Assembly (NCBI RefSeq): GCF_013408565.1
Contig: NZ_JACBZX010000001.1
Coordinates: 1,116,001-1,180,000 of the forward strand
Direction of reading: 5' to 3'
DNA: 64,000 bases
Source of the DNA: Janibacter alkaliphilus
GTDB lineage: Bacteria > Actinomycetota > Actinomycetes > Actinomycetales > Dermatophilaceae
Positions 21,857 through 29,760 of this stretch are shown here, piece after piece; the stretch's first letter is position 1, and every line of letters starts with the position of its first letter. The notes below the pieces were generated by a model. It was given only the letters and a program-made list of their open reading frames with translations. It did no database searches and had not been told where the DNA came from. A program made the position numbers and the translations under genes.

Positions 21857-23412
21857 GCCTCGTCCGCGAGCTGCGCCCCGGCGCCGGCGTAGACCTGCAG
21901 CACGACGTCCACCCCGGCCGCGCGCAGCTGCCGGGCGTGGTCCTCGTAGCGGGCGGCCGCGGCGATCACCCCGGTGTAGCCGTGCTCGTGCAGCAGGTGG
22001 GTGATGTCCAGGCAGGCCTGGTGGGCCGGCAGCGCGAGCACGACGAGGCGGATCGTCGGGCTCTCCACGATGGCGTCGACCAGCCCGGTGTCGGTGCCGT
22101 CGGCCTCGATGACCTGGATCCCGCCCCGGGTGATCGGCGCCAGCTTGTCCCGGCTCTGCTCCACCCCGAGGGTGCGCAGGTGGTGCACGTCGGCGAGCTG
22201 GTGCGCGGCGCCGGTGCCGACCCGGCCGATGCCGATGACCACGGCCTCGGCGTCACCGACGTCGAAGGGTCGGCACTCCGGGTGCACCCGCTCCCGCGGC
22301 GGGTCGGCCGGCAGCGCCCGGGCCACCTCGTCGGCCAGCCGCTCGTGCCGGTTCACCGCCGCCGAGAGCACGAAGCTGGCCGCCACCGCCAGCGCCATGA
22401 TCGTCAGCCAGTCCTCGCTGACCCACCCGGTGGCGCTAGCCGTCGCGGTGACGATGAGGCCGAACTCGGAGAAGTTCGCCAGCAGCAGCCCCACCCGTGA
22501 GGTGGCGTGCCGCGTGATCCGGAAGAGCCGCAGCAGCCCGGCGTAGCCCCAGCCCTGTAGCGGCAGCATCACGAGCACGACCAGCGCGACGAGCACGTGG
22601 TCGAGCTGCGGCACCTCGGTCATGCCGATGTTGATGAAGAAGCCGATGAGCAGCACGTCCTTGATCGAGGACAGCTGCCGGGAGAGCTCGGTGGCGGCCG
22701 GGTGCCCGGCCAGCAGCAGACCCATGACCAGGGCGCCGAGATCCCCCTTCAGCCCGAGGGCCTCGAAGAGGGCGTAGCCCGGCACCAGCGCCACGAGGAT
22801 GCCGAAGAGGGCCTGCATCTCGCCGTGGCCCAGCCACCCCCACAGCGCTCGCACCACGCGGGAGAGCGGCCAGAGCAGCACGAGGGCGAAGACCCAGGGG
22901 GACGGCAGCTCGCCGTTCGCCGCGACGATGAAGAGCACCGCGGCGAGGTCCTGGATGACGAGCACGCCGAGGGCGATCCGCCCGTAGAAGGCCTGCTGCT
23001 CGCCGCGGTCCTCGAGGACCTTCACCACGAGCACGGTCGAGGAGTAGGACAGGGCGAAGCCGAGCGCCAGCAGCCCTGGCCAGCCCAGCCCGGCGAGGTA
23101 GGGCAGGCCGGCGAGCGAGAGCAGGCCGAGCACCCCGGCGCCGACGATGGAGAAGATGCCCATGTGGGCCACCGAGGTCACCCAGACCTCGGGGCGGACC
23201 AGGGTGCGGACGTCGAGCTTGAGGCCGATGCCGAAGAGGAGCAGGGTCACGCCGAGGTCGGCGGCCACCTCCAGCCCGGGCAGCGGGTCGGCGCCGATCG
23301 CCGCGAGCAGGAAGCCGGCGCTGAGGAAGCCGACGAGCGGCGGGAGCCGGAGCACCACCGCCAGCAGGGCGCAGCCGAAGGTCACGACCAGGTACGTGCT
23401 GGCGACCTCCAT
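21832..23412 (-). CDS. CPA2 cation:proton antiporter with TrkA-N domain (YbaL/KefB-like)
   Basis: 526 residues. About twelve transmembrane helices (VASTYLVVTFGCALLAVVLR to VAASFVLSAAVN, residues 4-350) include LLLFGIGLKLDVRTL, typical of monovalent cation/proton antiporters. The C-terminal 160 residues form a TrkA-N/RCK nucleotide-binding domain (AVVIGIGRVGTGAAHQL, TRGGIQVIEADGTD, LVVLALPAHQACLDITHLL). The glycine motif GIGRVG is intact. The likely role is K+ or Na+ efflux gated by NAD(H), at the cytoplasmic membrane. It stands as a single gene. Confidence 0.88.
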   Translation of the reverse strand: MEVASTYLVVTFGCALLAVVLRLPPLVGFLSAGFLLAAIGADPLPGLEVAADLGVTLLLFGIGLKLDVRTLVRPEVWVTSVAHMGIFSIVGAGVLGLLSLAGLPYLAGLGWPGLLALGFALSYSSTVLVVKVLEDRGEQQAFYGRIALGVLVIQDLAAVLFIVAANGELPSPWVFALVLLWPLSRVVRALWGWLGHGEMQALFGILVALVPGYALFEALGLKGDLGALVMGLLLAGHPAATELSRQLSSIKDVLLIGFFINIGMTEVPQLDHVLVALVVLVMLPLQGWGYAGLLRLFRITRHATSRVGLLLANFSEFGLIVTATASATGWVSEDWLTIMALAVAASFVLSAAVNRHERLADEVARALPADPPRERVHPECRPFDVGDAEAVVIGIGRVGTGAAHQLADVHHLRTLGVEQSRDKLAPITRGGIQVIEADGTDTGLVDAIVESPTIRLVVLALPAHQACLDITHLLHEHGYTGVIAAAARYEDHARQLRAAGVDVVLQVYAGAGAQLADEARALTDAR

Positions 23413-23463
23413 GACCGGAGCCTAGTGAGGCGACCCTGCTCGGGCGCAGGGGCGTCCGTCGGT

Positions 23464-23528
23464 CGGTTGGCCCGCGGTCGGCGCGCGGTTGGCGCGCGGT
23501 TGGCGCGCGGTTGGCGTGCGGTGGGCGC
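23464..23528. repeat. 11-bp imperfect tandem repeat (about six units)
   Basis: Units of the form CGGTTGGCGCG repeat head to tail: CGGTTGGCCCG, CGGTCGGCGCG, CGGTTGGCGCG (twice), CGGTTGGCGTG, CGGTGGGCG. The repeat sits between the antiporter start and the 3' end of the next minus-strand gene. Its outer units vary and the inner ones are identical, as expected for slippage. Confidence 0.85.
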
Positions 23529-23531
23529 AGG

Positions 23532-24008
23532 TCAGACCGCGACGCCGACCGCCCCGAGCAGCTCGCGCAGCGCGGCCCCGGCGTCCCGCTGCTGGCCGAT
23601 CTCGCCGCCCGCGGCGCTGCTCAGCGCCCCGCCGTAGGTGCCGTCGCTGGAGCTCGTCGAGCCCACGTAGAGCGCCCGCCCGGCCATGAGCGTCTGGGCC
23701 GAGGGGTCCGCCTGGACCGCCGGCCGCGAGGCCGCCAGCTCGTCGAGCTGCGCCTGGCTGTAGGGGGCGCCCTTCGCGCTGCCCACCCCGGCGACGATGT
23801 GCTTGGTGCCGGCGACCTCGAGGGTGACGTGCCCGACCTTGCTCGCCTTGGCCGTGATCGTCTGGGCCGGCGCGTCGAAGAAGACGCCGTCCTGGCCGGT
23901 GAGCCAGACCCGGCCGGGCAGCACCCCGAGGATCACCGGCTCCGACTTCGACGTCATGAGCGTGGGGTAGCGGTAGAGGCCCATGAGGATCGGCGGGGGC
24001 TGCGTCAT
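23532..24008 (-). CDS. Hypothetical protein
   Basis: 158 residues from ATG 24008. MTQPPPILMGLYRYPTLMTS opens a beta-rich segment (PVILGVLPGRVWLTGQDGVF, FFDAPAQTITAKASKVGHVT) resembling a small PH-like/GRAM-like barrel, then a Gly/Ala/Ser-rich tail (SSSDGTYGGALSSAAGGEIG). There is no signal peptide or membrane span. Upstream, 48 bases away, is the first TTATCGGGT palindrome. I do not recognise the family; the beta-barrel idea is inference from strand periodicity. Confidence 0.6.
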   Translation of the reverse strand: MTQPPPILMGLYRYPTLMTSKSEPVILGVLPGRVWLTGQDGVFFDAPAQTITAKASKVGHVTLEVAGTKHIVAGVGSAKGAPYSQAQLDELAASRPAVQADPSAQTLMAGRALYVGSTSSSDGTYGGALSSAAGGEIGQQRDAGAALRELLGAVGVAV

Positions 24009-24051
24009 GCCCCGGACGCTACCTCCCCCTCCCCCTCCCTTCGCCCCCGAT

Positions 24052-24116
24052 GCCTTTATCGGGTTACCCGATAATCGCTCGGATGCGGGGGAAGCCTTGT
24101 CCGGTGAGCGAGAGGT
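24052..24116. repeat. Intergenic palindromic repeat, family 1, copy 1
   Basis: The 19-bp palindrome TTATCGGGTTACCCGATAA (24056-24074) is followed by GCTCG, GGGGGAAGCCTT and TCCGGTGA-N-CGAG. The same 60-65 base block, including the GGGGGAAGCCTT core, recurs at 42682 in the bet region. Here it lies between two divergent genes. Confidence 0.85.
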
Positions 24117-24189
24117 TCTCCGCACGCGGCGCCGATCTCGCACGCACGATTAGGTAGCGGAACTATCCAACTTGGGTGATGATGGGGTC

Positions 24190-24735
24190 ATGAGTGCAGC
24201 TCAGCAGACTCCCGAGACCGGACTCCCGCCGACGATCGAGGCCTGGGTGCAGGGCTACCGCCACGGCGACCGCGCCCTGACCGTGCAGCAGATGGCCGAC
24301 GACGTGGTGCTCACCTCACCGCTGACCGAGGCCTTCGTCTTCCGCGGACGGCACCAGGTCGGCGAGGTCATCGCGGCCGCCCTCGACCTGCTCAAGGAGA
24401 CCGAGGTGGCCGGCGTGACCGGATCGGGAAGGGAGTGGGCCGTGCGGACCACCGCCCGGCTCGGCGGCCGGCCGCTCGAAGAGGTGCAGTGGCTGACCCT
24501 CGGCGACGACGGCCGGGTCGCCGAGGTGCGCCTGCTGGTGCGGCCGGTCCCCGCCGCGGTCTCGCTGCTCGCCCGTCTCGGTGACGGGCTGCACCAGCGA
24601 GGGGTCATGCCGCGCCGGGCCGCCTTCGCCTCGCGCGGTGCGCTGCCGATGGCTCTGGCCATGGACGCGGTCGAGCGCTGGATCATGCCCCGGGTCGCAC
24701 CGCCGCGACCGCCGCGGGGTCAGCTGCGCGGCTGA
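24190..24735 (+). CDS. NTF2/SnoaL-like small protein
   Basis: 181 residues from ATG 24190; an upstream in-frame GTG at 24172 is possible but lacks a better site. The sequence IEAWVQGYRHGDRALTVQQM, ADDVVLTSPLTEAFVFRGRH and EVQWLTLGDDGRVAEVRLLV follows the helix-strand order of SnoaL-like/NTF2 folds, which bind or turn over small hydrophobic ligands. The C-terminal 55 residues are a helical extension beyond the fold. Role unknown. A TATCCAACTT-rich segment just upstream may be its promoter. Confidence 0.65.
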   Translation: MSAAQQTPETGLPPTIEAWVQGYRHGDRALTVQQMADDVVLTSPLTEAFVFRGRHQVGEVIAAALDLLKETEVAGVTGSGREWAVRTTARLGGRPLEEVQWLTLGDDGRVAEVRLLVRPVPAAVSLLARLGDGLHQRGVMPRRAAFASRGALPMALAMDAVERWIMPRVAPPRPPRGQLRG

Positions 24736-24736
24736 G

Positions 24737-24884
24737 CGCGTCGGGTCACCTCCACGCGCGGGGTCGGGCCGTGGGTGGAGGTATCGGGACGCGGCAGGGC
24801 GCGTCGCATCACCTCCACCTGTGAGATCAGCCCGCGGGTGGAGGTAACCGGACGCGGCAGGGCGCGTCGCATCACCTCCACCGG
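24737..24884. repeat. 63-bp tandem palindromic repeat, family 2 (2.3 units)
   Basis: TCACCTCCAC recurs at 24746, 24809 and 24872, a 63-base period. Each unit contains TCACCTCCAC, about 20 variable bases, then GTGGGTGGAGGTA, which pairs with the first element to form a hairpin, then GGACGCGGCAGGGCGCGTCG. The last unit is partial. A related copy is at 48266. It fills the gap between a convergent gene pair and may act as a terminator. Confidence 0.88.
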
Positions 24885-24896
24885 CCAGACAGCGGC

Positions 24897-25430
24897 CTAG
24901 CGCCGGCGCTCGACCAGCCCGCGCAGGTAGCTCGCCTGACCGAGGTGCTGGGTGGTGTCGCCGACCACCGAGACCAGCCGCACCTGAGCGGTGATCGGCT
25001 CGCCGTCGTAGGTGTCCACCTGGCGCTGCAGCTCGTCCTCGGTCATCCCCGCCAGCACCTGCTCGGTCAGCGCGTCGACCGCCTCGGCGTACCCCAGGAG
25101 CAGCGCCGGGTCGGTGACGTCGAAGGCGGCCACGTCCGCGCTCGAGTGGCCGTAGCCGATGGCGTCCCTCGGGTAGGGGAGGCCGAAGCGCCTTTTGTGT
25201 TCCGTCCATGCCTGGTCCACGGTGCGCCCCAGCGCCGCCGCCACCCCGGCGAGGTGGTCGTCCTGCACCCGCAGCAGGTGCCAGACGAGCCAGCCGATCG
25301 GGTTGGCCTCTGCGTCGGCCCGCCAGAGCACCTCGTCGGGCGTGAGGCCGTCCAGCACCGAGGGCAGCTCCTCACGGACCCGGCCGAAGCACTCGCGCAG
25401 CACGGACAGGGCAGGCGGCAACGTCGTCAT
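24897..25430 (-). CDS. DinB-family (DUF664-type) protein
   Basis: 177 residues from ATG 25430. A four-helix bundle pattern carries the DinB-type metal ligands: VWHLLRVQDDHLAG, and near the end VSVVGDTTQHLGQASYLRGL with the final His. The N-terminal part (VLRECFGRVREELPSVLDGL, TPDEVLWRADAEANPIGWL) matches DUF664/mycothiol-dependent DinB proteins. These act as thiol-dependent transferases or stress proteins; this one's substrate is unknown. An upstream GTG at 25454 adds eight residues and has no better site. Confidence 0.82.
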   Translation of the reverse strand: MTTLPPALSVLRECFGRVREELPSVLDGLTPDEVLWRADAEANPIGWLVWHLLRVQDDHLAGVAAALGRTVDQAWTEHKRRFGLPYPRDAIGYGHSSADVAAFDVTDPALLLGYAEAVDALTEQVLAGMTEDELQRQVDTYDGEPITAQVRLVSVVGDTTQHLGQASYLRGLVERRR

Positions 25431-25607
25431 GCCTTCACGATAGGCCCCGCGCACCGCGCGTACCGGCCGGTGGCCCGGAGGTGGAGCGCCGTACGGGGGA
25501 GGCGCGGGTGTGGTGGGGCCTGTGCATCGGGAGCGGTCAGGGGGAGGTGGCGGATCGGCGAGGGCTCGCGGGTCCTCCCGGAGGTGACGGCGCGTAGCGT
25601 CGGGAGC

Positions 25608-26561
25608 ATGCAGCTGCCCGACGCCGTCGATCGCGCGATCGACACCGCCCTGGACCGGATGATCGTGCCCGGCTACACCTCGATCGGCCTTGCGGTGCGG
25701 CGCCGGCTCGACACCTGGCCCGACGACCCTGGGCCGGAGGCGCTCGCCGGCCGCGGCGTGCTCGTCACTGGCGGCTCATCAGGCCTGGGCGCGCAGACCG
25801 TCGCCGACCTCGCGGCGCTCGGTGCCTACGTGCACGTCGTCGTGCGCAGCGAGGACAAGGCGCGCGAGGCGCTGACCGAGCTCGGGGTGCTCGACGCCTG
25901 CACCATCTGGCGCTGCGACCTCGGTGACCTCGACGACGTGCGGGACCTGGTCGACCGCCTCGTCGGGGCGAAGGTGGCGCTGCGCGGGATCGTGCACAAC
26001 GCCGGGGTGATGCCCCCGGAGCGTTCCGAGAGCCCGCAGGGGCACGAGCTGTCGATGGCGGTGCACCTGCTCGGGCCGGTGCTGCTCACCGAGCTGCTGC
26101 AGCCGGTGCTGGAGGAGGACGCCCGCGTGGTCTTCGTGACCTCGGGCGGGATGTACGCGCAGGAGCTGCGCGCCGACGACCCGGAGTACGTCGATGGCGA
26201 GTACAGCCCGACGACGGCCTATGCCCGCAGCAAGCGCGCCCAGGTCGAGCTGCTGCCCGCGCTCACCCGACGCTGGCCGGGGATGACGGTGCACGCCACC
26301 CACCCCGGCTGGGCGGCGACGCCCGGGGTCACCGACAGCCTGCCCACCTTCGCCAAGGTGATGGCGCCGGTGCTGCGGGACGCCTCGGCCGGCGCGGACA
26401 CGACGGTCTGGCTCATGGCCACCGAGCCGGCGCCGGAGGGAGGTCGGCTGTGGCAGGATCGGGCGCCGCGGCCGAGCACCTGGCTCGGGCTGAAGGCGAC
26501 CGACCGAGCCTCCCGCGACCGGATGCTCACCTGGACCCTGGACGCCCTCGACCTCCCCTGA
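25608..26561 (+). CDS. Short-chain dehydrogenase/reductase (DHRS12-like)
   Basis: 317 residues from ATG 25608 (GGGAG just upstream). The nucleotide loop is VLVTGGSSGLGAQTVADLAA, the NAG motif is IVHNAGVMPP, the catalytic Ser is in VVFVTSGGMYAQEL, and the YxxxK is AYARSKRAQVELL. A 48-residue N-terminal extension precedes the Rossmann fold, and ATHPGWAATPGVTDSLP follows the active site, as in DHRS12/retinol-dehydrogenase-like SDRs. It probably reduces or oxidises a lipid-like carbonyl. It is monocistronic. Confidence 0.88.
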   Translation: MQLPDAVDRAIDTALDRMIVPGYTSIGLAVRRRLDTWPDDPGPEALAGRGVLVTGGSSGLGAQTVADLAALGAYVHVVVRSEDKAREALTELGVLDACTIWRCDLGDLDDVRDLVDRLVGAKVALRGIVHNAGVMPPERSESPQGHELSMAVHLLGPVLLTELLQPVLEEDARVVFVTSGGMYAQELRADDPEYVDGEYSPTTAYARSKRAQVELLPALTRRWPGMTVHATHPGWAATPGVTDSLPTFAKVMAPVLRDASAGADTTVWLMATEPAPEGGRLWQDRAPRPSTWLGLKATDRASRDRMLTWTLDALDLP

Positions 26562-26596
26562 CCCCCGCCCCCGCGCGCCCCCTCTTCTGCCCCTGA

Positions 26597-26674
26597 CCCC
26601 CAACTGCCTAAGGGGCTGCAGACCCTGCGCTTGCAAGCGCAGGGTCTAGGGAGAAGGTGAGCGTCTGTGTCGGG
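26597..26674. repeat. Palindromic repeat, family 3, copy 1
   Basis: It runs from CCCCAACTGCCTA to GGTGAGCGTCTGTGTCGGG. Its centre is a perfect 28-bp palindrome (26620-26647) with half-site AGACCCTGCGCTTG. The same ordered blocks appear inverted at 27098-27171 and again directly at 31838-31912. It lies between the convergent SDR and rhodanese genes. Confidence 0.88.
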
Positions 26675-26690
26675 AGGGCGGGCCGACAGC

Positions 26691-27029
26691 TCAGATGACC
26701 GAGCCGTCGCCTCCGTCGTCGGTGCGCACCGGCTTGCCGGCGGCGTTCCAGGCGCGCATGCCGCCGTCGACGTTCACGACGTCGAAGCCCTGCTGGGACA
26801 GCCAGGCGACCGCTCGCCCGGACCGTCCGCCGGAGCGGCAGATCACCGGCAGCGGTTCGTCGGTCTCGGGCAGGTCGGCGAGCCGGCTCGGCACGTCACC
26901 GAGCGGCACGTGCACCGCGCCGGGAGCGTGACCGGCCTGCCACTCGTCGTCCTCGCGGACGTCCAGCACCACGGCGTCGTCGGTGATGTCGCTCACGGCG
27001 ACCTGAGCCTCGGGGTTCATCTCGCTCAT
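26691..27029 (-). CDS. Rhodanese-like single-domain sulfurtransferase
   Basis: 112 residues. It has AVVLDVREDDEWQAGHAPGA, VHVPLGDVPSRL, and the catalytic loop VICRSGGRSGRAVAWL with Cys in the CRSGGRS position. A conserved VVNVDGGMRAWNAAG follows. This is a PspE/GlpE-type domain that transfers sulfane sulfur to thiol acceptors in the cytoplasm. The gene is bracketed by inverted copies of the family-3 palindromic repeat, 17 bases downstream and 69 bases upstream. Confidence 0.92.
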   Translation of the reverse strand: MSEMNPEAQVAVSDITDDAVVLDVREDDEWQAGHAPGAVHVPLGDVPSRLADLPETDEPLPVICRSGGRSGRAVAWLSQQGFDVVNVDGGMRAWNAAGKPVRTDDGGDGSVI

Positions 27030-27097
27030 GCAGCCATCGTGCCAGCCGGACCGGTCGGGTGCGGTGGCAGCCCGGTGGAGTGGAGAGCTCGCGGCTC

Positions 27098-27171
27098 GGA
27101 CAGACGCTCACCTTCTCCCCAGACCCTGCGCTTGCAAGCGCAGCGCCTGCAGCTGCCTAGGGGGTTGGGGG
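27098..27171. repeat. Palindromic repeat, family 3, copy 2 (inverted)
   Basis: On the minus strand it reads CCCCAACCCCCTAGGCAGCT, then the CTGCGCTTGCAAGCGCAG core, then GGGGAGAAGGTGAGCGTCTG. The central palindrome is slightly degraded on one arm (GCGCCTGC for GGGTCT). It faces copy 1 across the rhodanese gene. Confidence 0.87.
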
Positions 27172-27256
27172 TGGTGGGGGAGCCTGCGAGTTGGGGTATC
27201 GGGGGAGTGAGGTCGGCGGGTCAGGTGGTGGTAGTCAGGTGGTGGTGGTCAGGTGG

Positions 27257-27745
27257 TCAGCGAGCGCGGCGGCGGCGCCACTCGCGGACGGCGTCGGTGG
27301 ACCAGAGGGCCCAGCCGATGAGCACCGGCTGGAAGAGCAGCCGCACGGCGCGAGCCCGGTCGGTGTCCAGCCCGAAGGCGTCGCGGTGCTCGGTGAGCTG
27401 GGCGATGTTGCCGGGGAAGACCGCGACGAAGAGCGCGGCGGTCCCGGCGCCGACGACGGCCCGGACGGGCTGGCGCCAGGCGAGCAGCAGCGCCGAGCCG
27501 ACGGCCACCTCGACGACACCCGAGGCGAGCACCACCGGGTCCGGGTCGAGCGGCACCCACGGCGGCACCTGGGCCTGGAACTCCTCGCGGGCGAAGGTGA
27601 GGTGCCCGACGCCGGCGAAGACCATGAATCCCCCCAGGGTGGCCTGCGCCGCACGCTTGAGCGACCGGCTCACCCGGCCCTCGGTGACGCCCGTGTCGCG
27701 GGTGTCACCGAGGGCCGGGCCGTGGTCGGCGTCGCGCCGACTCAC
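27257..27745 (-). CDS. DoxX-family membrane protein
   Basis: 162 residues. A 30-residue soluble start is followed by four transmembrane helices: LGGFMVFAGVGHLTFAREEF, PVVLASGVVEVAVGSALLLA, VVGAGTAALFVAVFPGNIAQ and a C-terminal RLLFQPVLIGWALWS. The GVGHLTF and FPGNIAQ motifs are typical of DoxX-like/YphA proteins. The ATG overlaps the stop of the upstream oxidoreductase (ATGA), so the two are cotranslated. The function of such proteins is poorly known; a link to redox stress fits the ohr neighbourhood. Confidence 0.83.
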   Translation of the reverse strand: MSRRDADHGPALGDTRDTGVTEGRVSRSLKRAAQATLGGFMVFAGVGHLTFAREEFQAQVPPWVPLDPDPVVLASGVVEVAVGSALLLAWRQPVRAVVGAGTAALFVAVFPGNIAQLTEHRDAFGLDTDRARAVRLLFQPVLIGWALWSTDAVREWRRRRAR

Positions 27746-28752
27746 AGCCGCACCAGCATCTTGCCGGTGTTCGCGCCGCCGAGCAGGTCGATGAAGGCCT
27801 GCGGCGCCGCGTCCAACCCCTCCCGGAAGGTCTCGTCAGCCTGCAGCCGCCCATCGGCCAGCCACTGAGTCGCCCGCTCGCGGTACTCGGCCGCGAGGTG
27901 GTCGTAGTGCCCGACGATGAAGCCGCGCAGGGTGAGGTTCTTGCCGATGGCCAGCGCGAGGTTGCGCGGCCCCGGTGCCGGCTCGGTGGCGTTGTACTGG
28001 GCGATCGCCCCGCACATCGCCACCCGGCCGAAGAGTCGCAGCGACCCGATGGCCGCCTCGAGGTGCTCGCCACCGACGTTGTCGAAGTAGACGTCGATGC
28101 CGCTCGGCGCCAGCTCGCGCAGGCTCTGCCGCACCGGACGGTCGCGGTAGCCGAAGGCCTCGTCGAAGCCCAGCTCGCGCACCCGCTGCACCTTCTCCGG
28201 GCTGCCGGCCGAGCCGATGACCTTCTCCGCGCCGAGCGCCTTGGCGATCTGCCCGACGGCCGAGCCGACGGCACCGGCCGCGCCGGAGACGAAGACGATG
28301 TCGCCCTCCTTCATCTCGGCGACCGCGGTGAGACCGGCGTAGGCGGTCAGCCCCGGCATGCCGAGGATCCCGAGGTAGGCCGAGGCAGGAGCGGCATCGG
28401 TGTCGACGACGCTGACCCGGTCGCCGGGCAGCACTGCGTGCTCGCGCCAGCCGAGCCCGTGCAGCACGTGCTGGCCGACGGCCACCGCCTCCGAGCGGGA
28501 GGCGACGACCTCGCCGACCGCGCCGCCGTCCAGCGGTGCGTCGACGGCGAAGGGGGCCACGTAGGACTCGCGGTCGTCCATCCGGCCACGCATGTACGGG
28601 TCGACCGACATGACCTCGTTGCGGACGAGGACCTGACCCTCGGCGAGCTCGGGCAGGTCGACGGTCTCCAGGCGGAAGTTCTCGGCCGTGGGCTCCCCGG
28701 TGGGTCGCGAGGCGAGGGCGATGTGACGGGTGCTGGTGGGCTGCTCGCTCAT
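27742..28752 (-). CDS. NADP-dependent MDR oxidoreductase (CurA/prostaglandin-reductase-like)
   Basis: 336 residues. It has no zinc-binding Cys. It has MSVDPYMRGRM and the nucleotide-binding region DIVFVSGAAGAVGSAVGQIA followed by EKVIGSAGSPEKVQRVRELG. The DVYFDNVGGEHLEAAIGSL and MCGAIAQYN motifs identify the leukotriene-B4-dehydrogenase/CurA group, which reduces alpha,beta-unsaturated ketones and aldehydes using NADPH. It is the first gene of a two-gene unit with the DoxX protein; ohr ends 5 bases upstream, so all four minus-strand genes from ohrR may be one transcript. Confidence 0.9.
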   Translation of the reverse strand: MSEQPTSTRHIALASRPTGEPTAENFRLETVDLPELAEGQVLVRNEVMSVDPYMRGRMDDRESYVAPFAVDAPLDGGAVGEVVASRSEAVAVGQHVLHGLGWREHAVLPGDRVSVVDTDAAPASAYLGILGMPGLTAYAGLTAVAEMKEGDIVFVSGAAGAVGSAVGQIAKALGAEKVIGSAGSPEKVQRVRELGFDEAFGYRDRPVRQSLRELAPSGIDVYFDNVGGEHLEAAIGSLRLFGRVAMCGAIAQYNATEPAPGPRNLALAIGKNLTLRGFIVGHYDHLAAEYRERATQWLADGRLQADETFREGLDAAPQAFIDLLGGANTGKMLVRL

Positions 28753-28757
28753 GCCGA

Positions 28758-29180
28758 TCAGTCCTCGACGACCGAGACGTTGACCTCGATGTTGCCCCGG
28801 GTCGCGTTGGAGTAGGGGCAGACCTGGTGGGCCTGGTCGGCCAGCTGCTGGGCGGCGTCGTGGTCCAGGTCGGGGATGGTCACCTCGAGGTCGACCGCCA
28901 GCTGGAAGCCGCCGTCGTCGGTGGAGCCGATGTGCACCCGGCTGCCGACCGAGCTGCCGGAGATGTCGGTCTTGCTCTGCCGCGCCACGGCCTGCAGCGC
29001 GGAGTGGTAGCAGGCGGCGTAGCCGAGGGCGAAGAGCTGCTCGGGGTTGGCGCCGTCGCCGCTGCCGCCCATCTCCTGCGGGATCGCCATGCCGAGGTCG
29101 AGGCTGCCGTCGGCGAGCCGGGCCTGGCCGTTGCGGCCGGCGCCGGTGGCCAGCGCCTCTGCGGTGTAGAGAGCCTTCAT
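28758..29180 (-). CDS. ohr: Organic hydroperoxide resistance protein Ohr
   Basis: 140 residues, full length for the Ohr/OsmC family. MKALYTAEALATGAGRNGQA starts the fold. The peroxidatic Cys is in FALGYAACYHSALQAVAR and the resolving Cys in QVCPYSNATRGNIEVNVSV. Ohr reduces organic peroxides through lipoylated protein partners. Its ATG overlaps the stop of ohrR, and a 29-base palindrome upstream of ohrR should control both genes. Confidence 0.95.
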   Translation of the reverse strand: MKALYTAEALATGAGRNGQARLADGSLDLGMAIPQEMGGSGDGANPEQLFALGYAACYHSALQAVARQSKTDISGSSVGSRVHIGSTDDGGFQLAVDLEVTIPDLDHDAAQQLADQAHQVCPYSNATRGNIEVNVSVVED

Positions 29181-29641
29181 GAGATCTCCTTCGTCGTGCG
29201 ATCGGTGGTGCGCGTGGTCGTGCGGGTGGTCTCCGAGAAGCGCTGGGCGAGCGCGCGCAGCGTCGCCAGCTCCTCGGGGGTCATCTGGAGCGCGCCGTAG
29301 ACGCGCTGCTGCACGGCGGCGACCTGGCTCTCCAGGGCGCGGCCGGCGTCGGTGAGGTGCACCGTGACCGCGCGGCCGTCACGGCCCTCGCGGCGGCGCT
29401 CGACCAGGTCGGCGTCGGCCATCCGGCGCAGCAGCGGCGAGAGCGTGCCGCTGTCGAGCTGCAGCGCCTCGCCGAGCTCGCGGACGCTCTGCCCGTCGCG
29501 CTCCCACAGCGCCAGCAGGGTGACGTACTGCGGGTAGGTCAGGCCGAGCTCGTCCAGGCTCTCCCGGTAGCAGCCGACGGCCGCCCGCGACGCCGCATGA
29601 AGGGCGAAGCAGATCTGGTCGTCGAGTGGTGCCGTGCTCAC
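29177..29641 (-). CDS. ohrR: MarR-family regulator OhrR
   Basis: 154 residues from GTG 29641 (MSTAPLDDQICFALHAASRA). A longer TTG start at 29662 would lie inside the operator. The single N-terminal Cys in LDDQICFALH is the peroxide-sensing residue of OhrR proteins. The winged helix reads SVRELGEALQLDSGTLSPLL, RRMADADLVERRREGRDGRA. It should repress ohrR-ohr until its Cys is oxidised. The Thr/Arg-rich C-terminal tail (RTTTRTTDRTTKE) is an odd, probably unstructured addition. Confidence 0.93.
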   Translation of the reverse strand: MSTAPLDDQICFALHAASRAAVGCYRESLDELGLTYPQYVTLLALWERDGQSVRELGEALQLDSGTLSPLLRRMADADLVERRREGRDGRAVTVHLTDAGRALESQVAAVQQRVYGALQMTPEELATLRALAQRFSETTRTTTRTTDRTTKEIS

Positions 29642-29650
29642 AGAGACAAC

Positions 29651-29679
29651 AGTTGCACACAACTAAGTTGTGCGCAACT
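29651..29679. promoter_or_regulatory. OhrR operator palindrome
   Basis: TTGCACACAACT and AGTTGTGCGCAA flank a single A at 29665; the arms match with one mismatch, and two further bases pair outside them. It lies 10 bases before the ohrR start. AT-rich content inside a GC-rich gap and the AGTTGTG half-sites fit MarR/OhrR binding. Confidence 0.85.
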
Positions 29680-29760
29680 TAAATGCTCGGAAGGGGGACC
29701 GTCAACTGGGGTGGCGGTCGGTGACGGCGCGTCTCGGGCGTCGCCCTCGGACGTCAGCCC

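Noticed and set aside
23464..23528. CRISPR or origin-like short tandem repeat
   Set aside because: Units are 11 bases with no spacers, no DnaA boxes and no replication genes nearby.
24737..24884. CRISPR-like appearance of regular repeats
   Set aside because: The 63-base units are nearly identical along their whole length apart from a short loop, there are only 2.3 units, and no cas genes are near. It is a palindromic interspersed repeat.
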